A DNA stretch of 32,408 nt, taken from a virus. A model generated the notes under the pieces. That model saw only the letters and a program-made list of their open reading frames with translations, ran no database searches and was not told the DNA's origin. The number at the start of each line of letters is the position of its first letter. The stretch's first letter is position 1. Below are positions 21,886-30,298 of the stretch, in pieces. The translations under genes were made by a program, and so were the position numbers. Location: IMG/VR virus record IMGVR_UViG_3300047368_000064, positions 1-32,408 of that record; one strand, given 5' to 3'.

Positions 21886-22806
21886 ATGCCAAATCCAACA
21901 ATTACTGGTTCTTCATATGCTGGAGAATTTGCTGGGAAGTACTTAGGTGCTGCCCTATTATCTGCTTCAACATTAGATGCTGGGGCTGTAACAATTTTGC
22001 CTAACATTAAGTATAAAGCTGCTATGAAAGTAGGTGCTTTTTCTAACTTGGTTCGTTCTGCTGATTGTGATTTTGATTCAACTACTTCTGGTCTTACATT
22101 GACTGAGAAAGTATTAACTCCAACTGAGTTACAAGTAAACTTACAAATCTGTAAAAAAGAATTACATTCTGATTGGGAAGCTGCTCAAATGGGATTCTCT
22201 GCTTTCGATAGCCTACCTCCACTATTCTCTGATTACGTTATTTCAAGAGTAGCTGCTGAAGTAGCTAACGCTACAGAAACTTCTATTTGGCAAGGTGCTG
22301 CTGGAGAAGGAAACTTTGACGGCTTTGACGCTTTATTAACTGCTGATGGTGGTGCTGATGTAGCTTCTACAACTGTTGATAGCTCAAACGTAATTGCTCA
22401 ATTAGGTGCTATTGTAGATGCTGCTAATGCTGCTATATTAGGAAAAGAAGATTTAACTCTTTATATCTCTACAAATATGGCAAGAGCATACATTCGTGCT
22501 TTAGGTGGTTTTGCTTCTAACGTAGGTGCTAATGGTGTTGACAACAAAGGTACTACTTGGTATAACGGAGGTGCTTTATCTTTTGAAGGTATCAACGTAT
22601 TTGTAGCACAAGGTTTAGCTAACAACACAGCTGTATTAGCTCAGAAGTCTAACTTATTCTTCGGAACTGGTTTATTAAACGACAGAAACGAAGTTAAAGT
22701 TATTGATATGGCTGACATAGACGGATCTCAAAACGTAAGAGTAGTAATGAGATATACTGCTGGTGTACAATACGGAGTTAGAGGAGATATTGTCCTTTAT
22801 TCATAA
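21886..22806 (+). CDS. Major capsid protein
   Basis: 306 aa, expected HK97-like fold. Contains GEFAGKYLGAALLSASTLDA, an N-arm/E-loop-like part (NLVRSADCDFDSTTSGLTLT, EKVLTPTELQVNLQICKKEL), the spine-helix region (YVISRVAAEVANATETSIWQ, GAAGEGNFDGFDALL) and a late beta part (LTLYISTNMARAYIRALGGF, FFGTGLLNDRNEVKVIDMAD) ending in RYTAGVQYGVRGDIVLYS. Codon use is noticeably richer in GCT, TCT and AAC than neighbouring genes, as expected of the most strongly expressed gene. A terminator follows at 22830. Confidence 0.88.
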   Translation: MPNPTITGSSYAGEFAGKYLGAALLSASTLDAGAVTILPNIKYKAAMKVGAFSNLVRSADCDFDSTTSGLTLTEKVLTPTELQVNLQICKKELHSDWEAAQMGFSAFDSLPPLFSDYVISRVAAEVANATETSIWQGAAGEGNFDGFDALLTADGGADVASTTVDSSNVIAQLGAIVDAANAAILGKEDLTLYISTNMARAYIRALGGFASNVGANGVDNKGTTWYNGGALSFEGINVFVAQGLANNTAVLAQKSNLFFGTGLLNDRNEVKVIDMADIDGSQNVRVVMRYTAGVQYGVRGDIVLYS

Positions 22807-22829
22807 TAATCAAATTAACTAACATAAAG

Positions 22830-22859
22830 AGGGTGGGCAAAAACTGCCTACCCTTTTTT
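22830..22859 (+). terminator. Strong rho-independent terminator after capsid gene
   Basis: AGGGTGGGCA (22830-22839) pairs with TGCCTACCCT (22845-22854), a 10-bp stem with one G-T pair and an AAAAC loop, followed by five T residues. It would stop or attenuate transcription between the capsid and tail tube genes. Confidence 0.9.
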
Positions 22860-22876
22860 ATTAAAACAAATTAAAT

Positions 22877-23416
22877 ATGTCATGTGCAATAACAAAAGGT
22901 AGAGGAGTTGGATGTAAGACTGCCTTTGCTGGAATTAAAAATATTTACATCTTAGATTATAGTGCTGCTATTGCTGCTTTAAGTGATTCAAGTGGAACTA
23001 TAACCTTACCAACTGATGCTTCTGCTGAGTTCTTTAAGTTCGAAGTAAAAGGAGGTCAGTCATCTCTTGAAACTACTGTTACAAGTTCTAGAGAAAATGG
23101 AACTACATTTTACGAAAGTACATTAAACGTTACTTTTCAAATATTAGACGTAGCAACACAAGAAGAGATTAAACTTCTTAATAGAGGTAGAGCGCATTAC
23201 GTTGTGGAATTATATCCTAACGGTGCTGGAGTTACTAAGTACTTATTAGTAGGTAAAGACAATGGTGCTGAAATTACTGGAGGTACAATTGTAAGTGGAG
23301 CTGCTCCTGGAGATTTACAAGGATTTACATTAACTGCTGTTGCAACTGAGGTATTTCCTCCGTTCTTCTGTACTGTACCAGATGTAAGTGCTACTACTTC
23401 AATAGACCCAGCTTAG
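22877..23416 (+). CDS. Major tail tube protein (putative)
   Basis: 179 aa, beta-rich. MSCAITKGRGVGCKTAFAGI, KNIYILDYSAAIAALSD, FFKFEVKGGQSSLETTVTSS, RENGTTFYESTLNVTFQILD, ATQEEIKLLNRGRAHYVVEL, and a C-terminal beta part (TAVATEVFPPFFC). The order of a Cys-containing N-terminal arm, long beta hairpins and 'F......R..G...Y...L...F' is characteristic of tail tube proteins. It is isolated between two terminators, which suggests that its high output is set separately. Spacing to the capsid gene is 70 nt. Confidence 0.7.
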   Translation: MSCAITKGRGVGCKTAFAGIKNIYILDYSAAIAALSDSSGTITLPTDASAEFFKFEVKGGQSSLETTVTSSRENGTTFYESTLNVTFQILDVATQEEIKLLNRGRAHYVVELYPNGAGVTKYLLVGKDNGAEITGGTIVSGAAPGDLQGFTLTAVATEVFPPFFCTVPDVSATTSIDPA

Positions 23417-23438
23417 TAGTTTATTTATATTTAAAATT

Positions 23439-23467
23439 AGCCTTTCTTTTTAGAGAGGCTTTTTTTA
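23439..23467 (+). terminator. Rho-independent terminator after tail tube gene
   Basis: AGCCTTTCT (23439-23447) pairs with AGAGAGGCT (23452-23460), 9 bp with one T-G pair and loop TTTT, followed by a T-tract (23461-23466). Ends the tail tube transcript. Confidence 0.9.
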
Positions 23468-23500
23468 TTTGTAAACTATACAAAATATTTAATTTTTGTT

Positions 23501-23508
23501 TATATATT
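23501..23508 (+). promoter_or_regulatory. Late promoter box abutting start codon (TATATATT)
   Basis: GTTTATATATTATTATGAAG: box ends 3 nt before the ATG at 23512, after AATTTTTG. It restarts transcription after the terminator at 23439 and leads into the portal gene, which supports a promoter role for this motif. Confidence 0.55.
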
Positions 23509-23511
23509 ATT

Positions 23512-23862
23512 ATGAAGTTAATAGGTACAAACGGAAATAAAACTTTTAAAGTTATACCTCGTCAATTTATTGATGGTACAATTACTGTAAATCTTACAAG
23601 CGAAAGTACAGGAACAAATGTAAACTTAACACCTACTGCATCAACTGATCGTAATTATATGACATTTGTAGCAGCTTTTGGTACATTAACTGAAGGTGAT
23701 TTTTATATGCTTGAAATAAAAAATGGTAATACGGTTATATATAAAGACAAAGTGTTTTGTACAAATCAAACTGTAAACCAAACAAACAATGATTACTATT
23801 CTGTAAATAGTGGAGAATACACTACAGAGAATAGCTTTGATAACGATTACATTATATTATGA
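23512..23862 (+). CDS. Hypothetical structural protein (116 aa)
   Basis: Beta-rich, Ig-like pattern: KTFKVIPRQFIDGTITVNLT, YMTFVAAFGTLTEGDFYMLE, IYKDKVFCTNQTVNQ, ending YYSVNSGEYTTENSFDND. This short 'IYKDK.FCTNQ' domain is found beside capsid or portal genes in Bacteroidota phages as I recall; it may decorate the head. Overlaps the portal gene by ATGA. Confidence 0.65.
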   Translation: MKLIGTNGNKTFKVIPRQFIDGTITVNLTSESTGTNVNLTPTASTDRNYMTFVAAFGTLTEGDFYMLEIKNGNTVIYKDKVFCTNQTVNQTNNDYYSVNSGEYTTENSFDNDYIIL

Positions 23863-25679
23863 ACGATTTAAGAGTAGTTAATTTAAGCACTTATACAAGT
23901 CCAGAGATTGTAGAGAAATCTAATAAGGAATGGGTAAGCTATGGTGCAGATAATAATTATTTTGCTTATTTGATAGACAGATACAACGGAAGTCCTACAA
24001 ACAATGCTATTATAAATGGTATTAGCGAAATGATTTATGGAAAAGGCTTAGATGCTTTAGACAGCAATCGAAAGCCAGAGGCATACGCTAAGATGATGTC
24101 TTTATTTCACAAAGATTGTGTGCGTAAATTATGCTACGATTTAAAACTTATGGGTCAATGTTCTATGCAAGTTATATACTCTAAAGACAGAAAGACTGTA
24201 GCAAGAGTAGAACATATACCTGTAGAAAACTTAAGAGCAGAAAAATGCAATGAAAAAGGTGAAATAGAAGCTTATTATTACTCTGATGATTGGAGTAAAG
24301 TTAAAAAAGTTAATGATTGCACTCGTATACCTGCTTTTGGGCACTCTAGAGAGTCTATTGAAATAGTTTATGTAAAACCATATAGAGCAGGATATAAGTA
24401 TTACTCAAGTCCTGATTATCAAGGTGGTTTACAATATGCAGAGTTAGAAGAAGAAATAAGCAACTATCATTTAAACAACATTCTTAATGGTCTTGCACCA
24501 AGTATGTTAATTAACTTTAACAACGGAACTCCAAACGCTGAGGAACGTCAAATGTTAGAGAATAGAATATATCAAAAATTTAGTGGAAGTAGTAATGCAG
24601 GTAAATTCATACTTGCGTTTAACGACAATCCAGAAAGTGCTGCAACTATAGAGCCAATACAATTAAGTGATGCACATAACCAATATCAATTTTTATCAGA
24701 TGAAAGTGGTAAAAAGATAATGGTAGCGCATAGGGTAGTTAGTCCTATGTTATTAGGTATTAAAGATAGCAGTGGTTTAGGTAACAATGCAGATGAGTTA
24801 AAGACTGCATCTATACTTATGGATAACACAGTTATAAGACCTTTTCAGACACTTTTAATAGATGCGTTTGATAGTATATTAGCTTATAATAATATTGCTT
24901 TAAAACTATACTTTAAGACTTTACAACCATTAGAGTTTACAGACTTAGAGAACGTAGAGGATGAAGAAACAAAAGAAGAAGAAACAGGAGTTAAGTTAGC
25001 TAAGGAATTACCAGAAGATTTAGGTAGTGATATAGCAGATGCTTTAATTGACTTAGGACAAAGCGAAAAAGATATTTTAAAAACTTTTGATGTAATTGAT
25101 GAAAGAGAAGTTAATTATGAAGAAGAAAATGGTTTAGATGAAGTTATTGCAGACTTAAATAAGCCTAAAGAAAAAAGTACTTTAGCTAAAATATGGCAAT
25201 TTGTAAGTACAGGTAGTGCAAAACCTTATAGAGAAAGTGAACAAGATGGTACAAGTAAACAAACTAAAGAAGAAGGTAACGAATTTTTAGTTAGATATAT
25301 GTATAGTCCACAAAGATATAGTAAAAACTCAAGAAAGTTTTGTAAAAAAATGGTTGATGCTAAAAAGGTATATCGTAAAGAAGATATTATTTCTATGGAT
25401 AAAAAAGTAGTTAACGCTGGTTTTGGTAAAGGTGGAAGTGATACTTATTCTATATGGTTATATAAAGGCGGTGCAAGATGTCAGCATAAATGGTTAAGAA
25501 AAACGTATGTACGTAAAGATGGAGCTAAAGGATTAGGAGATGCAATAACTACTACTGAAGCAAGGTCAAGAGGTTTTAAACCAGAAGCAAATGCAAAAGA
25601 AGTACCTGTAGCACCAAAAGACATGAAGTATAAAGGTTATACTGCTGAGTATTGGAATAAAATGAAATTTAAAAACTAG
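23859..25679 (+). CDS. Portal protein with C-terminal extension
   Basis: 606 aa. The N-terminal 350 residues have portal features: WVSYGADNNYFAYLIDRYNG, then SPTNNAIINGISEMIYGKGL, a wing/stem region, EEEISNYHLNNILNGLAPSM, and HRVVSPMLLGIKDSSGLGNN, matching the 'R...P.ll.g......LG' helix that lines portal channels. The region after about residue 415 is acidic. Residues 465-606 form an extra domain (NEFLVRYMYSPQRYSKNSRK, FCKKMVDAKKVYRKEDIISM, YSIWLYKGGARCQHKWLRKT) with Cys and His residues that could hold a metal; this seems a lineage-specific addition. It lies about 11 kb from terL, unlike the usual terL-portal order. Confidence 0.82.
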   Translation: MNDLRVVNLSTYTSPEIVEKSNKEWVSYGADNNYFAYLIDRYNGSPTNNAIINGISEMIYGKGLDALDSNRKPEAYAKMMSLFHKDCVRKLCYDLKLMGQCSMQVIYSKDRKTVARVEHIPVENLRAEKCNEKGEIEAYYYSDDWSKVKKVNDCTRIPAFGHSRESIEIVYVKPYRAGYKYYSSPDYQGGLQYAELEEEISNYHLNNILNGLAPSMLINFNNGTPNAEERQMLENRIYQKFSGSSNAGKFILAFNDNPESAATIEPIQLSDAHNQYQFLSDESGKKIMVAHRVVSPMLLGIKDSSGLGNNADELKTASILMDNTVIRPFQTLLIDAFDSILAYNNIALKLYFKTLQPLEFTDLENVEDEETKEEETGVKLAKELPEDLGSDIADALIDLGQSEKDILKTFDVIDEREVNYEEENGLDEVIADLNKPKEKSTLAKIWQFVSTGSAKPYRESEQDGTSKQTKEEGNEFLVRYMYSPQRYSKNSRKFCKKMVDAKKVYRKEDIISMDKKVVNAGFGKGGSDTYSIWLYKGGARCQHKWLRKTYVRKDGAKGLGDAITTTEARSRGFKPEANAKEVPVAPKDMKYKGYTAEYWNKMKFKN

Positions 25680-26195
25680 ATGGCAACAGTATTATTTATA
25701 AATAGAACAGATTTAGTTAAAAACTCTATTATTGACGGTAATGTTGATACTGATAAATTTATTCAGTTTATCAAGGTTGCACAACAAATAGACATACAAA
25801 ATCTTTTAGGAACTGATCTTTATAATAAAATTAGTTCTGATATTGCCTCAGGTGCATCAGGAGGTACAGGTTTAACTGGAAATTATTTAACATTAGTTAA
25901 TACTTATGTGCAACCAACGTTAATCTGGTTTGCCCAAATGAATTATATACCATTTGCTGCTTATCAAATAAAAAATGGTGGTGTATTTAAGCATAGTAGC
26001 GAAACAGCACAAAACGTAGATAAGAACGAAGTAGATTATTTAGTAGGTAAAGCAAGAGAGTATGCTAATTACTATTCAACAAGATTAGTAGATTATTTAT
26101 GTTTTAATGACAACTTATTTCCAGAGTATAACTCTAATAGTGATGATGATATTTACCCAGATACAGACACAACGTTTAAAGGGTGGGTACTATGA
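25680..26195 (+). CDS. Head-tail connector-like protein (DUF6712)
   Basis: 171 aa, helical. FINRTDLVKNSIIDGNVDTD, KFIQFIKVAQQIDIQNLLGT, DLYNKISSDIA, then VQPTLIWFAQMNYIPFAAYQ, then VDYLVGKAREYANYYSTRLV. 'I..AQ..DI..LLG..LY..I' and 'P.L.W.....IPF..Y...' are the DUF6712 signature, a gp6-like adaptor of Bacteroidota phages. Starts directly after the portal stop codon, as an adaptor ring that docks on the portal would. Confidence 0.78.
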   Translation: MATVLFINRTDLVKNSIIDGNVDTDKFIQFIKVAQQIDIQNLLGTDLYNKISSDIASGASGGTGLTGNYLTLVNTYVQPTLIWFAQMNYIPFAAYQIKNGGVFKHSSETAQNVDKNEVDYLVGKAREYANYYSTRLVDYLCFNDNLFPEYNSNSDDDIYPDTDTTFKGWVL

Positions 26196-26296
26196 GATAT
26201 AAGGTAAAAGAAACAAACCTTACTAAACTAAAGAAATATATAGAGGTCATAAAGAAACAAGTAAGCGACAAAAAAGAAAAGAATGAGCAATCCTAA
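26192..26296 (+). CDS. Small basic protein (34 aa)
   Basis: ATGA overlap with the connector gene and a 14-nt overlap with the first fibre gene. MRYKVKETNLTKLKKYIEVI, KKQVSDKKEKNEQS is a single Lys-rich helix. Function unknown; it may only serve to couple translation. Confidence 0.4.
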   Translation: MRYKVKETNLTKLKKYIEVIKKQVSDKKEKNEQS

Positions 26297-27518
26297 ATTA
26301 GCATTAATACCAAGCGGATATAAGGCTGAAAAGCTATATTCTATATTACCTAATGATGGTAGTGGTGATTTTACTTTTGACAGAGCTAATGGCTTTTCTA
26401 CAAGAGTCCGTGAAGATGGTCTTATAGAAGAGGTGTCTAATGATACACCAAGATTAGATTGGTTAAATAGCGATTGTCCAGTGTTATTGTTAGAGAATGA
26501 AAGCACAAACAGATTAACGTATTCAAGTGATTTTGATAACTGGAGTAAAGTAAATATAACAATTGCTTCTGATAGTCAAATATCTCCAAGTGGAGAATAT
26601 AATGCAGACACTATAACAAGAAACTCTGCATTAAGTTCGTATGTTAGTAAGTCATTTTCTAAACCAACATCAAGTGAATTAGATATGACACTATCTGTTT
26701 TTGTTAAACAAAACGTTGGTGATTTCTTTGCTATGAGGAGTCAAGGCTTTTATCCATCAAGAGCAGATATTATATTTCAGTTTAGTACAAAGACTTTTAC
26801 AACATCAGTATCTGGAACTAACTTTACAATAGAAAGCACAAGCTACGAGGATTATGGTAATGGGTGGTATCGTTTATCAGCTAAATTTAATACAGATGCT
26901 TACCCTACTTTAGCTTGTTTATTTTCAGCAAGAAGTTTAAGTGGTCAAGTAGATAGTACTGATTCGTCAAGCGATTCAAGTGTTTACTTGTGGGGTGCGC
27001 AATGTGAGTTAGGCGATTTAAGTTCGTTTATTCCTACAACAACATCAACACAAACACGCTTTGCAGAATCTTGCACAGATGCTGGAGATGCTACTATATT
27101 TAACGATTCAGAAGGTGTACTCTATGCCGAAATAAGTGCTTTAGATGATGATTTAACTTTTAGAACTATTGCTTTAAGTGATGGGACTACAAACAACAAT
27201 GTTGGTTTTGGGTATAGAAATAATTCAAATGTTATATATACATTTTTAAAATCAGATATAAATTCAGGCTCGTCAGTAACAGTTAGTAATATTACGTCAT
27301 TTAATAAAGTAGCGTTAAAAATAAAATCTGGATATTATTCTATGTGGGTTAATGGAGTTGAAGTTTATACAAGTCCAACCGCATTTATATTAAGCGGATT
27401 AAATCAGTTATCATTTGACAATGGGGGTGGTGGTGCTAAATTCTACGGAAAAGTAAAAGATTTAAGATATTACGATACAGCATTAACAGATGCAGAATTA
27501 ACAGAATTAACAACATAA
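26283..27518 (+). CDS. Tail fibre/adhesin 1 (411 aa)
   Basis: First of three related fibre genes. The N-terminal 75 residues hold TFDRANGFSTRVREDGLIEE and NDTPRLDWLNSDCPVLLLEN. Next is a jelly-roll-like module (STNRLTYSSDFDNWSKVNIT to about residue 250, ending SVYLWGAQCELGDLSSFIPT). The C-terminal tip (about 275-411) is concanavalin/LamG-like: GVLYAEISALDDDLTFRTIA, LSDGTTNNNVGF, YSMWVNGVEVYTS, LNQLSFDNG, FYGKVKDLRYYDTALTDAEL. The same order recurs in 27520 and 30299. Probable surface-sugar or receptor binding. It contains only the common core and no CBM-like repeats. Confidence 0.75.
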   Translation: MSNPKLALIPSGYKAEKLYSILPNDGSGDFTFDRANGFSTRVREDGLIEEVSNDTPRLDWLNSDCPVLLLENESTNRLTYSSDFDNWSKVNITIASDSQISPSGEYNADTITRNSALSSYVSKSFSKPTSSELDMTLSVFVKQNVGDFFAMRSQGFYPSRADIIFQFSTKTFTTSVSGTNFTIESTSYEDYGNGWYRLSAKFNTDAYPTLACLFSARSLSGQVDSTDSSSDSSVYLWGAQCELGDLSSFIPTTTSTQTRFAESCTDAGDATIFNDSEGVLYAEISALDDDLTFRTIALSDGTTNNNVGFGYRNNSNVIYTFLKSDINSGSSVTVSNITSFNKVALKIKSGYYSMWVNGVEVYTSPTAFILSGLNQLSFDNGGGGAKFYGKVKDLRYYDTALTDAELTELTT

Positions 27519-27519
27519 T

Positions 27520-30297
27520 ATGGCAAACGAAATATATCATAGAAGTAATTGGGGAAATGCAGTAAATGATAAATACTGGGCAGATGTTTACGAGAAATAT
27601 TCTGCTACTAATAAAATGTATGTACGATCAGACTATTACGAGAATAGCAACGAAACAGACAAACTAATGGCTGATATATACCCAAAGCCAAGTATATTAC
27701 TAACACCTACTGCATACGATAATGGGTCTTTACATAGTGTTAAGCCTGTTAAAACTTTTGGTAGTGAACTTGTTACTAATGGTACGTTTGACACAGATAG
27801 CGATTGGATTAAATCAACTGGTTGGACTATAAGCGGTGGTAAGGCAATAGCAACTTCTGCTTCAAGTGGCTCACAACTATATCAAAACGGTTTAATTGTA
27901 GGAAAAAAATACGAAACAACTTTTACAATAACAGACTTAACTTCAGGAAAATTTAGAGTTTTATTTGGAGATGGAGGTAATACAAGTGGAGATTTTACTT
28001 CAACAGGAACTTACACAGTTACTTTTACAGCAGCTGGTAGCACTAGACTTGGAGTTAGAACAGTTGGAACAACAACAGGCTCAATAGACAACATAAGCGT
28101 AAAAGAAGTAACAGAAGCAGACTTTGACTTTACAAGAGGCTCAAGTGCGACAAGAGTAAACGAAAAAGGACTTATAGAAGATGTACAGATATTAAGTGGG
28201 AATTTAGTACAAAACGGAGATTTCTCACAAATAGGCAGCGAAGAAGTTACTAATGGCGATTTTGCTACAGATAGCGATTGGACAAAACAATCAAATTGGA
28301 CAATAGCTAATGGTTCTGCTAATTCAAATGGTTCAGGTTTAATTTATCAGACATCTGTTTCTTATGTTGATGGTAAAATTTATAAAGTAACATTTGATGC
28401 AAACATAACAAGTGGTGGGGGTACAGTTAGATTAGGTAATACAACATCGTCAACATCTTTTACAAATGGTGCAAATGAATTTTATTTACAAACAGATGCA
28501 AGTAATACAACGAGGTATATTTTCTTTCAAGGTAATAGTCTTGTAGGCTCAATAGACAACGTATCAGTCAAAGAGGTCGGACAGAATTGGACTGTTACAA
28601 ATGGTAATATATCAGATAAATACAATGCGTCAATGACTGCTTATCAAAGTGGTATAAAAATTACACCTTTTGTTAAAACTGGTACTTATAAAGTTGTTTT
28701 TGATTTAGTCGTAACAAGTGGAAGTTGTAAGTTTGATGCTGGTGGTGGTAACGATGAAATATATACAACAAGCGGCACAAAAGAAATATTAATTACAAAT
28801 CCAATTAAATTTGAGTTTAATGCTTTTAATTTAGGTTGGGTTGGAAGTTTAGACAACGTATCAGTAATAGAAATAACAGACGACACAGACTTACCAAGAA
28901 TAAACTATACTAACTTTGATTATGAAGATGTTTTAGGAGATGAGCTTATTACTAATGGCGATTTTAGTAATTGGACTAATGACAACCCAGATAATTATAA
29001 TGTTTTAAATGAAAATGCAAATAATTATGTAACAGAAAGTAATGGTCAATTGCGTATGGTTTCTGATAATTCAGCAACAATAGCTATTAGACCAGAGCCA
29101 AATACTATGCTTACAGTTGGAAAAATTTACAAAGTTTCTGTTGATTTAACTTTTACAACAGGTACTCTTGATATTTCTGGAGTTCAATTTAATACAAGTG
29201 GAACAAAAGTTTTTAATTTAACTGCACCAGCTACTTATTTACAAATAGCAAAAGCAAGTGTTTTAGATGTATTAATAGACAACGTATCTGTTAAAGAACT
29301 TACAGAAGATGTAGTAGTACCTTATAGTGGTACTGGTAGTCTTTTACTTGAGCCACAGAGTACGAACAAATTAACGTATTCAGAAGATTTTAGTCAATGG
29401 AGTAACACAGGTGTTACAATAACACCTAATGAATCTATTTCTCCAGATGGAAATTTAAATGCAACAAAAGTTATTGGTGATGGTACAAATGGAATTTATA
29501 AGCAAGAAAGTAATGCAACTGGTTTAATTTCTCGCTCAATATATATTAAAAGTGTTGTGGGTAATGTTAATGTAATATTAAAAGACCCTACATTAACAGT
29601 TACATCTAAATCAGTATTAGTAACAGAAAATTGGCAAAGGTTTGAACTTGTAGAGAATAATGGACACGGAAGTTCTTCTGGTATATGGGTAGATGATATA
29701 CCAAGTAGCGGTATTTACATTTGGGGAGCACAACTCGAAGAGCTATCATACCCAACTTCTTATATACCAACAAACGGAAGCACAGTTACAAGATTAGCTG
29801 ATGTATGCAACAATGCTGGTAGTAGTGATTTAATATCTTCAACATCTGGAGTTTTATATGCAGAGGGTTATTTTGAACAAACAGGATTAACTAATGGTTT
29901 GTTTGCTATTTCTGATGGTACTTTTAATAATTTTTTGATGGTTAGGTTTGGTCCAATTAATAAACTTCAAATAGAATCAACTGGTGGTATCAATATTATA
30001 GAGCCTAATGCAAGAAATTCTGGTAATTATAAAATAGCAGCAAAATATGATTCTAATGGAGTACAGTTGTGGGTAGATGGTTATAAAGTTATAGAAACAT
30101 CATCTCAATCAACAATGAGTGGAATAAATCAATTAATGGTTGGTAAAAGTCCATACGGAAATATAGTTGGTTATAAAAACAAATGCGTTGCAGTTTTTAA
30201 AGAAGTATTAGACAATGACCAATTAGAAAGACTAACAGGCGAGGGGTACGAATCATTCAACTTATTAGCACAAGCTAACAACTATACAATAATATAA
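27520..30297 (+). CDS. Tail fibre/adhesin 2 with CBM-like repeats (925 aa)
   Basis: The largest fibre gene. A unique N-terminal head (residues 1-75, IYHRSNWGNAVNDKYWADVY) likely attaches to the tail. Then come about four carbohydrate-binding-like jelly-roll repeats, each opening with a form of 'ELVTNGTFDTDSDW' and closing with 'GSIDNISVKEV': about bases 27757-28110, 28200-28580, 28580-28870 and 28936-29310. The shared core follows (LLLEPQSTNKLTYSEDFSQW to YIWGAQLEELSYPTSYIPTN, 29341-29800), then a LamG-like tip. FTRGSSATRVNEKGLIEDV appears once between repeats. It starts 1 nt after the previous stop. Role: multivalent binding to host polysaccharide. Confidence 0.75.
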   Translation: MANEIYHRSNWGNAVNDKYWADVYEKYSATNKMYVRSDYYENSNETDKLMADIYPKPSILLTPTAYDNGSLHSVKPVKTFGSELVTNGTFDTDSDWIKSTGWTISGGKAIATSASSGSQLYQNGLIVGKKYETTFTITDLTSGKFRVLFGDGGNTSGDFTSTGTYTVTFTAAGSTRLGVRTVGTTTGSIDNISVKEVTEADFDFTRGSSATRVNEKGLIEDVQILSGNLVQNGDFSQIGSEEVTNGDFATDSDWTKQSNWTIANGSANSNGSGLIYQTSVSYVDGKIYKVTFDANITSGGGTVRLGNTTSSTSFTNGANEFYLQTDASNTTRYIFFQGNSLVGSIDNVSVKEVGQNWTVTNGNISDKYNASMTAYQSGIKITPFVKTGTYKVVFDLVVTSGSCKFDAGGGNDEIYTTSGTKEILITNPIKFEFNAFNLGWVGSLDNVSVIEITDDTDLPRINYTNFDYEDVLGDELITNGDFSNWTNDNPDNYNVLNENANNYVTESNGQLRMVSDNSATIAIRPEPNTMLTVGKIYKVSVDLTFTTGTLDISGVQFNTSGTKVFNLTAPATYLQIAKASVLDVLIDNVSVKELTEDVVVPYSGTGSLLLEPQSTNKLTYSEDFSQWSNTGVTITPNESISPDGNLNATKVIGDGTNGIYKQESNATGLISRSIYIKSVVGNVNVILKDPTLTVTSKSVLVTENWQRFELVENNGHGSSSGIWVDDIPSSGIYIWGAQLEELSYPTSYIPTNGSTVTRLADVCNNAGSSDLISSTSGVLYAEGYFEQTGLTNGLFAISDGTFNNFLMVRFGPINKLQIESTGGINIIEPNARNSGNYKIAAKYDSNGVQLWVDGYKVIETSSQSTMSGINQLMVGKSPYGNIVGYKNKCVAVFKEVLDNDQLERLTGEGYESFNLLAQANNYTII

Positions 30298-30298
30298 T

